Position numbers and translations under genes: made by a program. This document shows positions 62,416-64,000 of a DNA stretch of 64,000 nt, piece by piece (positions within the stretch are counted from its first letter, which is position 1; each line of letters begins with the position of its first letter). Below the pieces are notes generated by a model. That model was not told the DNA's origin. It saw nothing but the letters and a program-made list of their open reading frames with translations, and did no database searches. Source of the stretch: Rhabdornis inornatus (Eukaryota; Chordata; Aves; Passeriformes; Rhabdornithidae); contig VWZS01000167.1 in NCBI GenBank assembly GCA_013397075.1, positions 276,770 to 340,769 of the forward strand, given 5' to 3'.

Positions 62416-64000
62416 AGGTGAAACATCTGCTAACATCAGAAGGAGTGCCAGATCTTGGTACCTAGGGGCAGTTTTCTTATTCTCAGCCCTGAGAATGTCT
62501 TGCTGGGTTTTCCACCGTTTTGTATAGACTGGTATATGGGCTGACCACACAATTTTAAATGCTGCACTTACAGAGATAAGTGCTGAACTTTGTGACTTGA
62601 CTTTTTCTTTCCTTTATTCCCAGGAGTGGCACTAGACCTTGCTGTAAATGTCATTAGAAGAACTGTGCTAGGGATGAAAAACAACAGTCAAACAAATAGC
62701 TAAAGAATATGAGCAGAAAGCTAACAATATGGTTAAAATATTTGAGACAAAGGTGTATATGAAAGGAAGGGAAATCAATCTCCAGTAAATTGAGTCAACT
62801 TTTTGTAACAGTGCAACTTATAAATCCTTACAGTACTTTCCCATAAAGAAGGTCTCCCTGCTTCACAAAAACATTTTGAAGACTGCAGTATCCTAGATTA
62901 ATGGCTGAATCTATATTATCATTGTTACACCCCAAAGAATTTAATAGCTGGTTAAAATACTCAAAACTACATTAAGGCAACGAAGCATTTTGCAGAGCTA
63001 AGCTGCAATTGGCTTTGTGAGATGCTATGTTTAATCATTATATCAACATTATAGGAGCCATATGTGGCAGAAGCATAATTTTCTGTATAAAATCCAAGAA
63101 GAAATGTACTCATTATTGTCCTTGTGGGGGAAGATAGGATTTATAATACTGTTTATAGCTACGTTTGCCTGAAGCTTCAAATCATATGACACAGTTTAAA
63201 TACTTCTAAAATTTCAAACTCTCAGTTATTCTGGCTTCAATGTCCTATACTGTATTTCTTGTTTCATGCTGAAACTCAATTACAAGACTTCAAGTAAAAA
63301 TAACCGTGTACAAGAAGAGTTAAAGAGTACATGTTTATCTTCAAAATGTGAAACTTGCTTACAACAGGTTGGGGAGAAATCATCTGAGATACTGTTTATC
63401 ATGCCAAGACCTAAATTTCATTAGTGGGATGACAATGTTCCATTGTTAATGTGGAGAAAAAAACAAGCAAAAGACAACATTCAAGGCTATACTTAAAAAT
63501 TGTGTTATAGAACTGAAATATAACTCGGATGAAAAAAAGGAAACACAAATCCATAATAATTCAGGCTGAAGAAACACTGAGAAAGAACAAGGCAAAATAA
63601 TGTGCAAATGGGGTTAAAAATATGGTTCCAGCCTGAGAAGATCATAATCATGCTCAGCCTTTGAGCCTAAGGCCATCTTTAAACAAATACTTTCCCAATA
63701 AATGTCTGGTATGTATTTAAAAATATTACCATCTTTGCTGCATTCTGAATGATGGGAAAAGGAAGGGTGTTTCAAACAGAGGTGTTAACTAAAAAACTAA
63801 GTTTATTTCTAGATATAGATACATATATACATAATGACCTAAATATCAGAAGCAACAAAGAAACTTCTTTTATTTTCAAGAAATTAGCAAAATCAAACAA
63901 AAAACTTTTATTTGATCTAAAGGACTGGAGAAATTTGGGGCTTTGGGTCATAGGCTGAAAAAGTACTAGAAAATATTTTTTTAAAAAAAGCAAAGTGCTT
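62416..64000. other. AT-rich non-coding stretch at window end
   Basis: Nothing recognisable is seen after the CR1 fragment. Confidence 0.5.

Noticed and set aside
62224..62550. 108-codon minus-strand frame with a protein-like C-terminus
   Set aside because: It is the decayed end of CR1 ORF2 within the antisense CR1 fragment, not a host gene.

Overview
The window is vertebrate nuclear DNA, almost certainly from a bird. It contains spliced multi-exon genes with long introns, several truncated CR1 LINE copies whose 3' ends carry the avian ATTCTRTG-type terminus, and avian-style solo LTR candidates. The gene pair also fits: SKIC3 (TTC37) and FAM81B are neighbours at human 5q15, a region that corresponds to the avian Z chromosome. 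The Z placement is inferred from known synteny and is not visible in the sequence. The species cannot be named.

Region 1 (1-18,750, plus strand) holds the 3' third of SKIC3/TTC37, the TPR scaffold of the cytoplasmic Ski complex. Fourteen exons (217 to 18,247) splice in frame to 559 codons plus a TAG stop. A short 3' UTR follows, with an AATAAA signal at 18,725. All splice sites are GT-AG. Two sense-oriented CR1 fragments lie in one intron and a short antisense fragment in another.

Region 2 (18,750-22,910) is the convergent end of FAM81B on the minus strand. Its two C-terminal coding exons are recognisable (penultimate about 22,908-22,713; last 20,365-20,254) and homologous to mammalian FAM81B. 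Both are damaged. An in-frame TAG sits where the family has Tyr, the exon junction would encode TGA, and the last exon has a one-base deletion. The C-terminus is therefore truncated, or the gene is a decaying pseudogene. This is the most notable observation in the window.

Region 3 (22,910-64,000) has no exon I can support. It should contain the rest of the FAM81B locus, but I could not find the upstream exons by eye. It holds three antisense CR1 fragments (25.87, 44.32 and 62.14 kb) and a cluster of LTR-like elements between about 35.7 and 54 kb, mostly antisense. It also has microsatellites and small tandem repeats, a perfect 36-bp near-palindrome at 48,721, a 10-N assembly gap inside a poly-T run (33,910-33,919) and AT-rich unique sequence. 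No CRISPR, operon, tRNA, rRNA or novel multi-gene system is visible. The many 60-150 codon open frames here look like chance or repeat-derived frames.
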